Source: Paraneptunicella aestuarii (lineage in GTDB: Bacteria > Pseudomonadota > Gammaproteobacteria > Enterobacterales > Alteromonadaceae). From it: a DNA stretch of 64,000 nt. The notes below the pieces were generated by a model, which was given only the letters and a program-made list of their open reading frames with translations, did no database searches and had not been told where the DNA came from. How positions within the stretch are numbered: position 1 is the first letter of the stretch; each line of letters starts with the position of its first letter. The stretch is from NCBI RefSeq assembly GCF_019900845.1, contig NZ_CP074570.1:248001-312000 (forward strand). Direction: 5' to 3'. Of the stretch, positions 46,909 through 56,106 are shown one piece after another. Both the position numbers and the translations under genes were made by a program.

Positions 46909-47970
46909 TTACTTCAGGTTAGACTGAACGTAGAAAGGTACCATGCTGATAGTCGCATTCGCGCCAGCACATCTGAAACCGCTGTAAGTTTTGCCTTTTT
47001 CCAACGTGTAGCACGCATCAACGAAATCATCGTCATCAGTGTACCAAGAGCTAGGAGTAGCATCGATAACACGGTTAGTGATTTCAGCCAAAGCAGTTGC
47101 TGGTGGCCAGCCTGCCAAGCTACCAATTGCACCAACAGCAGTGATCAACGCTTGAACTAACTCTTTGTAGTTAGTGTTGCCGTCAGCTTCGTAGTAAAGC
47201 ATATCTACTACTTGGTAGTTGTAGTTGCTCCAGTTGATGACCAATTGGTTTGGATAGTAAGTAGTACCATCGTGATCCAGATAAGGCATGTCAACTGCGA
47301 TGATTTGAGGCTCGTTACCAGGTAGTACGCCAGTTACCAAAGAATAAATCTCTGCAGCGCCTTTGATCCACGGCTCTTGGTCATTGTTTAATCTGATGCT
47401 GGTAAGTTTCTTGGCATCATAACCTGCAGAAGGTGTGTACTCATCGAAACGCTCAGTAGAGTTACCTTTTTGCAGACCTTTAGCTTGCAATAAGCTGTTG
47501 ATTTTGGCAATGCCATCTTTCATCGCGTGGTAGCCATGGTCTTCAACAACAAGTACAGGGAAGTTAGGAGCGTTATCAACGTCCATCGTTACCGTACCGC
47601 CTTTTAAGTCATAACCAATTACTTCAGTCCACTCGTTTTCATCACCAGCAGGAGGGAAAGCAATAACCAAGTCAGACATGTCGTCTGCTAAAGCACGAGT
47701 TTCTGGCATGTGTAACCATACTTCAGTGTTCTTGGTAGTGCCTGCGCCAATGTAGCGCTGGTTTTGAATTTCTGGCATCAAATTGTTAACTAACAAAGGA
47801 ATTTGAGAGTTAGCAACCTGACGAACAGTCGCATTTACATTTGCGCTGTTTTGCAATTTATCAGCGAGTTGTTTAGCAATTGCTTGCTCGCTCGCAGCCA
47901 TTGCATTAGATGCAGAAAGAGCACCTACGGCAGCGACAGTAGCCACAATCAAAGATTTGAATTTATTCAT
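46909..47970 (-). CDS. Secreted protein, possibly DUF3103 family
   Basis: The product has 353 residues. ATG 47970 (MNKFKSLI) follows AGGA by about 7 bases. A signal peptide ends near SNAMA (about residue 26). The mature protein has EVWLHMPETRALA, LVIAFPPAGDENEW, an acidic SWYTDDDDFVD stretch and two cysteines (DACYTL, GFRCAG) likely disulfide-linked. It resembles DUF3103 proteins of marine gammaproteobacteria, of unknown function. I hold that assignment loosely. It is monocistronic with its own terminator. Confidence 0.65.
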   Translation of the reverse strand: MNKFKSLIVATVAAVGALSASNAMAASEQAIAKQLADKLQNSANVNATVRQVANSQIPLLVNNLMPEIQNQRYIGAGTTKNTEVWLHMPETRALADDMSDLVIAFPPAGDENEWTEVIGYDLKGGTVTMDVDNAPNFPVLVVEDHGYHAMKDGIAKINSLLQAKGLQKGNSTERFDEYTPSAGYDAKKLTSIRLNNDQEPWIKGAAEIYSLVTGVLPGNEPQIIAVDMPYLDHDGTTYYPNQLVINWSNYNYQVVDMLYYEADGNTNYKELVQALITAVGAIGSLAGWPPATALAEITNRVIDATPSSWYTDDDDFVDACYTLEKGKTYSGFRCAGANATISMVPFYVQSNLK

Positions 47971-48246
47971 TGTCAATTCCTAAAAAAAGATAATTGTTTT
48001 GAATCCACTCAAACTCGGGAACTGCACGTTTTGCTCATACATTGAATAGAAACGACCCAGTAGTTTGACCGAGTCAAAAAGTTACCAATGATTGTATCAA
48101 ATAGCAAACACTTAGTTGATTTTTTACCAGATGAATATCGCATGGAAAATTTAAGTGCAAAAAAATATGCGGTATATTAGCCCGGTTTTATCGTGACCTA
48201 AATCTTACGCTAAAAGACCATTTGCGCTTTTACGCAGGAGTTTATA

Positions 48247-49524
48247 ATGACAACAAATTACAATAAAAAAGCTATCGGCGAACACCAGCTTAAGCCGGAA
48301 TCATTGATGATGGGCTACGGCTATGATCCTCAATTGTCCGAAGGTTCAATCAAGTGTCCTAATTTCCAAACATCGACTTTCGTATTTAAATCAGCCAGAG
48401 ACGGTAAAGATTTCTTCGATGTTGTATCTGGTCGTCGTGTTTTAGCTGAAGGTGAGCAAGCAGGATTGGTTTATTCTCGTTTTAATAACCCAACTCTGGA
48501 AATTGCCGAGAACCGTATCGCTATCTGGGATGGGGCAGAAGACTGCGCTATTACCGGAAGTGGTATGTCAGCTATTTCAACTACCTTGCTTGCCCTGTCC
48601 AGACCTGGTGATGTTATTGTTTATTCTGAGCCTATCTATGGCGGAACGGATACTTTAATTAACGGTATGTTGAAGCAGATGGGTATTCATGCGGTTGGTT
48701 TTATGTCCAGCGAAGGTATTGATGCCTACAAAGCGGCACTGGATAAAGCCAAGAGTATGGGTAATATTTCCGTTATCTTGCTGGAAACGCCAGACAATCC
48801 AACCAATAACCTGGTTGATATCGCAGCGTGTCGCGAAGTGGCTGACAAGATTGCCAGCGATCAAGACGTGGCTCCTGTTATCGCAGTTGATAACACAATG
48901 CTTGGCCCATTGTGGCAAACGCCTTTGGCACATGGTGCTGATTTGTGTTTGTACTCACTGACCAAGTACGTTGGCGGTCACTCTGACCTTGTTGGTGGTA
49001 GCTGCTCTGGTAGTAAAGCATTGATCACCCGAATCCGTAGAGTACGTAACAGTATTGGTACTACGATGGATTCCAACACCGCATGGTTGATTTTGCGTTC
49101 ATTGGAAACACTGAAAATTCGTATGCAGGCTTCTAATGAAGGTGCAGCTAAAGTAGTCGCGTTCCTGAATGAGCATCCGGTTGTTACTCGTATTGATTAC
49201 CCTGGACTGCTTAAGGAAAGCGATCCGCAATACGCTATTTACAAAAAGCAATGTAAAGGCGCTGGCTCTACATTCTCTTTTGAAGTTGCTGGTGGAGAAG
49301 CAAAAGCTTTTGCGGTTCTTGATAAGCTGAAGCTGGTTAAATTGGCGGTTAGCTTGGGTGGTACAGAGAGTTTGGCACAACACCCTGCTGCTATGACTCA
49401 CTCCGGTGTGCCTAAAGAGCGTCGCGACATTATTGGCATTACAGAAGGCCTGATCCGTATTTCTATCGGTATCGAAGATCCTGAAGATTTGATTGCCGAC
49501 TTGAAACAGGCTTTAGAAGACTAG
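48247..49524 (+). CDS. Cys/Met-metabolism PLP enzyme (methionine gamma-lyase/cystathionine gamma-synthase family)
   Basis: This 425-residue fold-type I PLP enzyme has the PLP lysine in YSLTKYVGGHSDLVGG. The phosphate-binding SGMSAISTTLLAL region and the Arg motif TEGLIRISIGIED are intact. The family covers methionine gamma-lyase, cystathionine gamma-synthase and beta-lyases, and sequence alone does not decide between them. The long N-terminal insertion (SGRRVLAEGEQAGLVYSRF) is typical of the subgroup annotated as cystathionine gamma-synthase family. An AGGAG site precedes the ATG. Terminator follows. Confidence 0.88.
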   Translation: MTTNYNKKAIGEHQLKPESLMMGYGYDPQLSEGSIKCPNFQTSTFVFKSARDGKDFFDVVSGRRVLAEGEQAGLVYSRFNNPTLEIAENRIAIWDGAEDCAITGSGMSAISTTLLALSRPGDVIVYSEPIYGGTDTLINGMLKQMGIHAVGFMSSEGIDAYKAALDKAKSMGNISVILLETPDNPTNNLVDIAACREVADKIASDQDVAPVIAVDNTMLGPLWQTPLAHGADLCLYSLTKYVGGHSDLVGGSCSGSKALITRIRRVRNSIGTTMDSNTAWLILRSLETLKIRMQASNEGAAKVVAFLNEHPVVTRIDYPGLLKESDPQYAIYKKQCKGAGSTFSFEVAGGEAKAFAVLDKLKLVKLAVSLGGTESLAQHPAAMTHSGVPKERRDIIGITEGLIRISIGIEDPEDLIADLKQALED

Positions 49525-49545
49525 TTTTTATAGTAGCCAATAATC

Positions 49546-49571
49546 AAAAAAGCTCCTCCGGGAGCTTTTTC
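49546..49571 (+). terminator. Terminator of the PLP enzyme gene
   Basis: AAAAAAGCTCC (49546-49556) pairs with GGAGCTTTTT (49561-49570) around a short TCCG loop, with the T run inside the stem's 3' arm. Confidence 0.88.
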
Positions 49572-49608
49572 GTTTTGGAATAGTCGTTCTTTACGCTTTT
49601 TATGCCAG

Positions 49609-50067
49609 TTATCGCCTGTCTTTTTTCTTTCGCACATAGAGCGTTTTATTCACTTTGGCGATGAGGTTTTTCTCTTCATCGATAATATCCACTTCGTATT
49701 CCGGCAGGTACTTGTCTCCACTGGCTGTATTGGCTTTTATTTCTTCTATTTGGCTCTCGGTAATGTGGAATCTTGCAATAACGGGTTTGTTGGTCGCTTT
49801 GACAAAATCAATATCAGCAGCCTTGTCCCACACCAAATAGTCTTTCCCTAAAATTTGGGTAAGCATTAGGCAGATGTGTGGGTCGACCATTGAATATAAA
49901 CTGCCACCAAAGTGGGTGCCAAAATAGTTTCGGTTGTACCAGCGTACTCTCATAGAAACCTGCATTTCACGCCAGTCATCACTGAGATAGTCTATCTTTA
50001 CGCCAGCCCCAATGTAGGGAGGATAAAAATTAAGGATACGTCTTAATAAAGGGGGAGTCATTTTCAT
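49609..50067 (-). CDS. DUF4442 hotdog-fold protein
   Basis: This 152-residue likely thioesterase-like protein has the helix-strand THFGGSLYSMVDPHICLMLTQIL, characteristic of DUF4442, and KAADIDFVKATNKPVIARF. The substrate is unknown. It starts 2 bases after the hybrid kinase's stop, so it is the last gene of the TonB receptor-YfiR-kinase operon. No membrane segment. Confidence 0.85.
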   Translation of the reverse strand: MKMTPPLLRRILNFYPPYIGAGVKIDYLSDDWREMQVSMRVRWYNRNYFGTHFGGSLYSMVDPHICLMLTQILGKDYLVWDKAADIDFVKATNKPVIARFHITESQIEEIKANTASGDKYLPEYEVDIIDEEKNLIAKVNKTLYVRKKKDRR

Positions 50068-50068
50068 G

Positions 50069-53056
50069 TTATGAATCCAGTTTCTTCTCTAGTTGCTGTG
50101 CTTTGGATAGTGCCTCTTCAAACTCATAATCACAGGCCAGCTTTCTTACCTCTTCCATATCACTTTCCCATTCGGTGTCTCTGCACATGCAGGCGAGAGT
50201 TATCGCCAGTTCTTCCGAGCTTGCATCCGCTCTTTTCAGTGCGGTCATCAGATGAGTCAGGTTCTTTTGCACCGTTTCCATATTAAAAGGTATGGATATT
50301 TGAGTAATGGGCGTGATTGCTGCATTGAATTCGCGTAGCAGAGTTTTCAGCCTGGATGATAGCACCAATGCTTTCGATATGATGGAGTCGGTCACGTTTG
50401 TACTTGTCATGCATTCTATTTCAATTTCAGCCGCTAATTCTTTTAATGAATATGCGCCTATGTATGACAGCAAGGTTTTTAGGGTATGACTACTCCGTAA
50501 GATTGCTTGTAGATCTTGTTCCCTTAATGCTTTGTCCAGCATTTCACTGCTGTCGTTGTCTTGAATGAAATCACGAACAAAATTTTCTAACAAATTACTC
50601 ATGCCATTGAATCGAGCTAACGCACTGTCATGATGCAATCCGCTGATATTTCTAAATTCTTCAATGAAGGTTTTCGGTGCGTCAGTATGAACCAGGGTAT
50701 TGGTTGTGCTAACCGCGCTACCTAAATATTCAGCGATGGTTTGGTAAAGTTCCCTGGGTTCTATCGGTTTGGTGATATGGTCATCCATTCCAGCAGCAAT
50801 GCTTTTTTCTTTGTCACCAGCCATTGCATGTGCCGACATGGCAATAATCGGAAGCTTTTGCTTTAGATCGTTTCTAATTTTTTGAGTGGCTTTTAAACCA
50901 TCCATAACGGGCATTTGTATGTCCATCAGCACTAAATCATATTGGTGTGCCCCTGCCAATTTTTGCAGCGCTTCCTTACCGTTTTCCGCCACATCAATTT
51001 CAGCTTTGGTTTCTGCGAGATAGCCTTTAGCTATTTCTACGTTCAGCCGGTTGTCTTCAACCAGTAGTAATTTCTTGCTGCTTAGATCCGGGATGGTAAC
51101 TTCTGGCTTTTTCTGGTCTGGTGCTGGATTTTCTCCTTCGCGGAAAATGCTGAGTAAGGCATTAGTGATCGTCGATTTATATACCGGCTTCTCAATAAAA
51201 TGGTGAATGCCAAGAGGTTCTGCCAGCGCTTTAACATCTAGTTTGTCATAGGCAGAAACCATCAGCACTCTGGGTAATTCTCCAGAGTTGGACTGAATGA
51301 GTTTTGACGCTTCAATACCATCCATCATTGGCATCTTCCAATCCATAAACACGAAATCGAAAGGCGTTTGCATCAGGTTGGCTCGTGCAACCATATCGGC
51401 GGCTTCCGCGCCATTTGATGCTTGTTCGGCTTGAATGTTGAGCTCTTTTAGAATGTGCATCAGTGATTGACGACAAGGTTCCATATCGTCCACAACCAAT
51501 GCTTTGATGCTCTTGTCGGGTAATACTGGGCAATCTTGCTCTGGTAGTGCCTGCCCCTGTTCCAGACAAATACTAAATTTGAAGGTGGAGCCAATACCTT
51601 CCTCACTGGCTGCTGATATGCTACCGCCCATCAGTTCGCAAAGCTGTTTGCAGATGGCTAAACCTAATCCTGTTCCACCATATTTTCTTGTTGTCGAGGT
51701 ATCAGCTTGTGTGAAGGATTCAAACAACTTCTCAGTTTTTGCTTCACTCATGCCAATGCCAGTATCTGTAATGACGAACTCCAGTTTCAACAGGTTGGGT
51801 ATTTTCAGCTTTTTAACGTTAATCGAGACATAACCCGTGTCGGTAAATTTAACGGCGTTGCTCAATATATTGGTGATAATTTGTTGTAAACGTAAAGGGT
51901 CGCCGACTACCCAGTCTGGCACGTCTCTGGCGATGTGAGAAATCAGTTCTAACCCTTTTTCATGGGCACTTAAACTGACAACGCCGAAGGCTTTCTGCAA
52001 CACGCTCTCAATAGAAAAGGTGGCATGTTCCAATTCCAGTTTTCCGGCTTCTATTTTTGAGAAGTCCAGAATGTCATTAATAACGCCCAAGAGTATTTCA
52101 GATGAATCCAATATTTTGGTCAGATTTGAGGATTGTTCCCGTGAAAGCTCGGTTTTTAGCGTTAATCGACTAAATCCAATGATGGCGTTAATCGGCGTTC
52201 GGATTTCATGAGACATGTTGGCGAGGAACTCGCTTTTCGCGTTATTGGCTTCCTGCAATTGATGCGTGCGCGTTTCTACTTTTTGTTCCAGTGTGGCCTT
52301 ATATTCGTTCAGTTCCTTGTCGTGCTTGTCGATTTGAGACAGCATGTCGTTAAAGCCTTCTCCCAGACGGGCAAGTTCATCGTCCCCTATGATTTCTGCT
52401 CTGACCTGATAATCCTCTTTCGTGGCCACTTCATGCATTAACGATACGACGTTAAGAACTGGACTGGTAATTGACGCTTGCAAGCGTCTTGCGACAAAAA
52501 ATGCCAATACGATAGAAAGAATAAAGCCTAAAAGTACGACGATAAAATGCACCAAAGCAATGCCGTACCAGTTAGACAGGTCGGCTTTTAAATAGGTGTA
52601 TCCAATGACGGAATCGTCGTAAATAATGGGCTGGAATACTTCAAATGTATTCTGAGTAAACAGAGTGTGTTTTTGTAGTAATTCCGCGCTAAGAAGTGTG
52701 TTTACATGCCCTATAGGGAGAAACGCTTGCTCTTGTTCAACAGTTGTGTCTCTTGAGTAATGGGCGAATAGTTCACCGTTTTCGTCAAATATATGGGCTT
52801 CAGAAATGCCTTCCTGCTTTTGTAAGAGTTTCAGATTTTCATTAGCGGTACTGATATCTGAAAACAAGAGTGAGCCTACAGTGTTAAAACCTATCAGGGT
52901 TGCGTAATTAGAATGCTCTTTTTTCACCGCATCCCGAATATTAATGAGCTCGGAAGCGATAATTGCCAGATAGGTGGCCGACAATGCCATTGTCGTTACC
53001 AGCATAATCATCGCGATAAGTTTATGTTTGAGGTTGAGTTTCCTGAAACTGCTCAT
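50069..53056 (-). CDS. Membrane hybrid histidine kinase with HAMP, two receivers and Hpt
   Basis: The product has 995 residues. ATG 53056 overlaps the yfiR stop as ATGA, which fixes the start. Transmembrane helices near 13-35 and 170-195 flank a CHASE8-like periplasmic domain. HAMP, HisKA (H283 in [14 protein letters not shown]) and HATPase (DTGIGMS, GGTGLGLAIC) follow, then receiver 1 (D572), receiver 2 (D712) and a C-terminal Hpt domain (H857 in SHTLKTLLSYIG). This is a BarA-like phosphorelay. The coupled YfiR and TonB receptor suggest that outer-membrane or periplasmic events set its state. Confidence 0.92.
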   Translation of the reverse strand: MSSFRKLNLKHKLIAMIMLVTTMALSATYLAIIASELINIRDAVKKEHSNYATLIGFNTVGSLLFSDISTANENLKLLQKQEGISEAHIFDENGELFAHYSRDTTVEQEQAFLPIGHVNTLLSAELLQKHTLFTQNTFEVFQPIIYDDSVIGYTYLKADLSNWYGIALVHFIVVLLGFILSIVLAFFVARRLQASITSPVLNVVSLMHEVATKEDYQVRAEIIGDDELARLGEGFNDMLSQIDKHDKELNEYKATLEQKVETRTHQLQEANNAKSEFLANMSHEIRTPINAIIGFSRLTLKTELSREQSSNLTKILDSSEILLGVINDILDFSKIEAGKLELEHATFSIESVLQKAFGVVSLSAHEKGLELISHIARDVPDWVVGDPLRLQQIITNILSNAVKFTDTGYVSINVKKLKIPNLLKLEFVITDTGIGMSEAKTEKLFESFTQADTSTTRKYGGTGLGLAICKQLCELMGGSISAASEEGIGSTFKFSICLEQGQALPEQDCPVLPDKSIKALVVDDMEPCRQSLMHILKELNIQAEQASNGAEAADMVARANLMQTPFDFVFMDWKMPMMDGIEASKLIQSNSGELPRVLMVSAYDKLDVKALAEPLGIHHFIEKPVYKSTITNALLSIFREGENPAPDQKKPEVTIPDLSSKKLLLVEDNRLNVEIAKGYLAETKAEIDVAENGKEALQKLAGAHQYDLVLMDIQMPVMDGLKATQKIRNDLKQKLPIIAMSAHAMAGDKEKSIAAGMDDHITKPIEPRELYQTIAEYLGSAVSTTNTLVHTDAPKTFIEEFRNISGLHHDSALARFNGMSNLLENFVRDFIQDNDSSEMLDKALREQDLQAILRSSHTLKTLLSYIGAYSLKELAAEIEIECMTSTNVTDSIISKALVLSSRLKTLLREFNAAITPITQISIPFNMETVQKNLTHLMTALKRADASSEELAITLACMCRDTEWESDMEEVRKLACDYEFEEALSKAQQLEKKLDS

Positions 53057-53610
53057 TCGGGACACTCCGTCGTTTGTAAAATTTTTGAACGTATTAGTAT
53101 GCGAGAACTGATTTTTAGCCCGGATTTTCGGGTATTTAACTGATTGACTATCAGAGATAGTTTTCCGTTTTCGCTTGCGGTAATTTCTATGTCACCTTGG
53201 CATTGGCTGAAATTGGGTATGTTGCTGACTAACAAAATGCCAAATGTGTTCGTTATTTTTTTTATGTACTGGTTAGCGTCCGGGTGTTCTTTATCAACGT
53301 AAAGCAGGTGGCAATGCTGGTAATTATCAGCACTTTTCAGAGGAACCAGATTGAATGCATAGTCGTTTGAATGTCGTCCCTGATAATTCTTCAGGATGTT
53401 GTTTAATTCATCTGTTGCCAGAGTGCAGATATTGATGACAGGCTTTTCTTTATCAAATAGCCATTCTGGCCAATCTATCAAGCGACTAAAGTTAAAAATA
53501 AATGCTGATTTGAGCTTTGCTTCCGTACTGAAATGCTGAGCAGACACGCCACTGACCAAGAGCAGCAGAGTGATTGTAAGTAATATTTGTTTGCCAGCTT
53601 TCCAACGCAT
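53053..53610 (-). CDS. YfiR family (DUF4154) periplasmic protein
   Basis: This 185-residue protein has a signal peptide to about residue 24 (VSA). The mature protein has the family start KLKSAFIFNFSRLIDWPE and IEITASENGKLSLIVNQLN near the end. In Pseudomonas YfiR holds the membrane cyclase YfiN inactive from the periplasm. Here its partner appears to be a CHASE8-type hybrid kinase, whose start overlaps the yfiR-like stop by 4 bases. The TonB receptor lies 33 bases upstream. Confidence 0.9.
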   Translation of the reverse strand: MRWKAGKQILLTITLLLLVSGVSAQHFSTEAKLKSAFIFNFSRLIDWPEWLFDKEKPVINICTLATDELNNILKNYQGRHSNDYAFNLVPLKSADNYQHCHLLYVDKEHPDANQYIKKITNTFGILLVSNIPNFSQCQGDIEITASENGKLSLIVNQLNTRKSGLKISSRILIRSKILQTTECPE

Positions 53611-53643
53611 ATTCGTTCAGGCTTGGTTTTCGCTATGGTTTAT

Positions 53644-55788
53644 TTAAAACGAATATCCAAGTTCAATCATTCCATGTCTTTGGTTCATCGGGAAGTCATA
53701 AGTGACCCCGGTCGATATTCCGGCAGGCTCTCTTATGTCTTGATTAAATAGATTCTTAATATAGGCAGCAATATACCAGTTACTTCTTGTGTAACGAACA
53801 CTGGCATTGCTTAGCCAGTAATCTTGTACTGGTGAGCGATTATCACTCAACTCGCGTTCTCTATCCAATATTCCTTTTACATTTATGCTGGCAATCCAAT
53901 GCGCATCAGGAAGCCAGCGAGCTTCTAAATAGATTTGTTGCTTGGGAACAAAGGGTTGTTGCTGTCCCGCCAGTGAGTTGTCGGTAGATTGCAATGCGTA
54001 GTTGAAATTGAATTTTAACTGCTCGCTTGGATGCCAGAACAGTTCCATTTCCAAGCCTTTGCCATTTAGCGTGTTGACGTTTTGGGTTGTGCTTTTACCA
54101 CCGGCACTATCCCTGACATAGTCAATGAGATCCATGGCTTTGTATTGATACAGGTTCAGGTTACCCCAAGCTGTTTTGGATGCAAGGTAGCTCAAGGATA
54201 ATTCATATGAATCCAGTGTTTCGTTGTTTAAATCAGGATTTCCTTTTCCTACTGGATTATTGCTAACTCTAAGCTCTAAGTGGGATGGGGTTCGGAAGGC
54301 ATTTCCATAGAGCAGTTTTGTTGTCCATCTTTTATTAATTTCCCAGACCAGCGATGCTCGTGGAGTAATGGCTGAGCCAAGTTGAGAATAGTTGTCATAC
54401 CTTACACCTAGAGTCATCTCAATGTTATCAGTGATATTCCAAATGTCCTGAATACTTGCATTGATGTTATGGAGAATCTCGTTTGGCAAAAATATATATT
54501 GGGTACCAGTTACATTAGTTAGCTCTGAACTCGCGATTGATTGGGTTATATCCAATACGCCTGGGCCAAAGTTTTTGCTTTCTTCATGTTCGTATTTTGT
54601 ATATTGATACCCTAAGCTGTAGCGAATTTGATGCTTTTTTACATTCATTTGAAGCAAGGGAAGCTCAATTTCTGTGAACGTGACTTTACTGGTAGGGCGT
54701 CCGATTACTCCATCGGGAAAGTTTATCATTGCGATAGGTTGGGTAAGGCTGATGTTGCCATCGGAACCGATTGGCAGGGTCGCACCATCAGGAAATAGAT
54801 GCCAAAGTGGCAAATCTTCAATCGTTTCGTAATGCAGACTGGGTTCAAAACGCCATGACTCAAACAGGGTTTCTGTACGGTATTCAAACGTAGTGGATAG
54901 CCCTTTTTGCTTTCTTTCGCCTTCATGATCAAGCGCGTTGGCCACACCTAAAAATAACGGTGCGTCGTTTTTCCAATAACGGGTGGCAATTCTCCAGTGT
55001 TCATTGCTGATTTGAGCACCTATTGACGTATTGTTTATGGAGTCATCCAAATATCCAGATGCAAGAGAAGCTTGCGTACCGAATAGGGAATCAAAGAGAG
55101 TTTGTATATCTGCGTCGACAATACGACTGGTATCTTCGTTACGTTCTATGTGCTCGGCATACAATTCTCCCTGCCATGTATTAGCAAAATGAATATTGCT
55201 GCGAGCCGTGATTCTTTGATGATTAAAAGAGCCCGCACTAATTGAAACATCGGTTTTGTTTTTAGCAACGGGCTTTTTTGTCACCATATTGATGATGCCC
55301 GCAAAGGCGTCCGTACCATAAAGCGCAGAACCCGGGCCTCGAATCACCTCTATGCGCTCAATATTAAATGTGGATAAATAGAGGTTTGGTGCTAACCCAT
55401 TGGAGTTAAAAGAAGAAATTCGTTTTCCATCCATTAGAATAAGTACATGAGGGTTTCTATTGGTAAACATTCCTCTGAAACTAATGACGGGAAACATATC
55501 TGCAAGCGAAGCGGGCACAATGTGAATGCCTGGAACCATTTCCAGTGCTTCATGCAGTGTTAGTGCGCCAGATGCCTTGATATCTTCCTCAGTGATAACA
55601 GATGCCACAGAGGATGCTTTATTAACTTTTTGCTCAATGCCAGAGGCTAATTCCACCACCTTCACATTGAACAGTTCCTCAAAATCCAGTTCGCTAATTT
55701 GGGCGGCAAAGGTATTTAAGGAAAAAGTTGCGGCACTTAGAGCCAGAATGAATTTGTGAAATGGATTAGGCGAAAAAGAGTTATGCAA
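53644..55788 (-). CDS. TonB-dependent outer-membrane receptor
   Basis: This 714-residue protein has a signal peptide to about 28 (NTFA) and a plug domain (about 50-170, IERIEVIRGPGSALYGTDAFAGIINMVTKKP). A barrel ending GYSF follows. The N-terminal ISELDFEELFNVKVVELASG is typical of the group found next to YfiR and sensor proteins in Alteromonadales and Shewanella. The ligand is not evident. It heads the operon with yfiR, the hybrid kinase and the DUF4442 gene. Confidence 0.92.
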   Translation of the reverse strand: MHNSFSPNPFHKFILALSAATFSLNTFAAQISELDFEELFNVKVVELASGIEQKVNKASSVASVITEEDIKASGALTLHEALEMVPGIHIVPASLADMFPVISFRGMFTNRNPHVLILMDGKRISSFNSNGLAPNLYLSTFNIERIEVIRGPGSALYGTDAFAGIINMVTKKPVAKNKTDVSISAGSFNHQRITARSNIHFANTWQGELYAEHIERNEDTSRIVDADIQTLFDSLFGTQASLASGYLDDSINNTSIGAQISNEHWRIATRYWKNDAPLFLGVANALDHEGERKQKGLSTTFEYRTETLFESWRFEPSLHYETIEDLPLWHLFPDGATLPIGSDGNISLTQPIAMINFPDGVIGRPTSKVTFTEIELPLLQMNVKKHQIRYSLGYQYTKYEHEESKNFGPGVLDITQSIASSELTNVTGTQYIFLPNEILHNINASIQDIWNITDNIEMTLGVRYDNYSQLGSAITPRASLVWEINKRWTTKLLYGNAFRTPSHLELRVSNNPVGKGNPDLNNETLDSYELSLSYLASKTAWGNLNLYQYKAMDLIDYVRDSAGGKSTTQNVNTLNGKGLEMELFWHPSEQLKFNFNYALQSTDNSLAGQQQPFVPKQQIYLEARWLPDAHWIASINVKGILDRERELSDNRSPVQDYWLSNASVRYTRSNWYIAAYIKNLFNQDIREPAGISTGVTYDFPMNQRHGMIELGYSF

Positions 55789-56106
55789 AATAACTACCTC
55801 TGCTCATTTGTAGCATGTGGGAAATAACATCTTTCTGGATTATTCCCGATATTGTATACCAGTGCGCAATAGCTTTGCTTCTAATCTGTTGGATACTTTG
55901 TGTTTGAACGGCGTATTTTACTGTAATGGAGAGAGTATGTACGACTAAGGTAGAACTGCAAATATCAGGTAATTTGTACTTTCATTGCTATATTTAATGA
56001 TAATCAGGACTATCAAGCACGGAAATAAGGAGAATGAATTAGCAGGGCATAAAAGGAACTTCCGATTTTGAGGTTTTTCGTGCTGTAAAACATGAGCTGC
56101 TAAATT
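55789..56106. other. Divergent intergenic region, TonB receptor and MASE1 kinase
   Basis: About 318 bases with promoters for both directions and no supported gene. I cannot assign a specific operator. The divergent layout suggests shared control. Confidence 0.5.
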
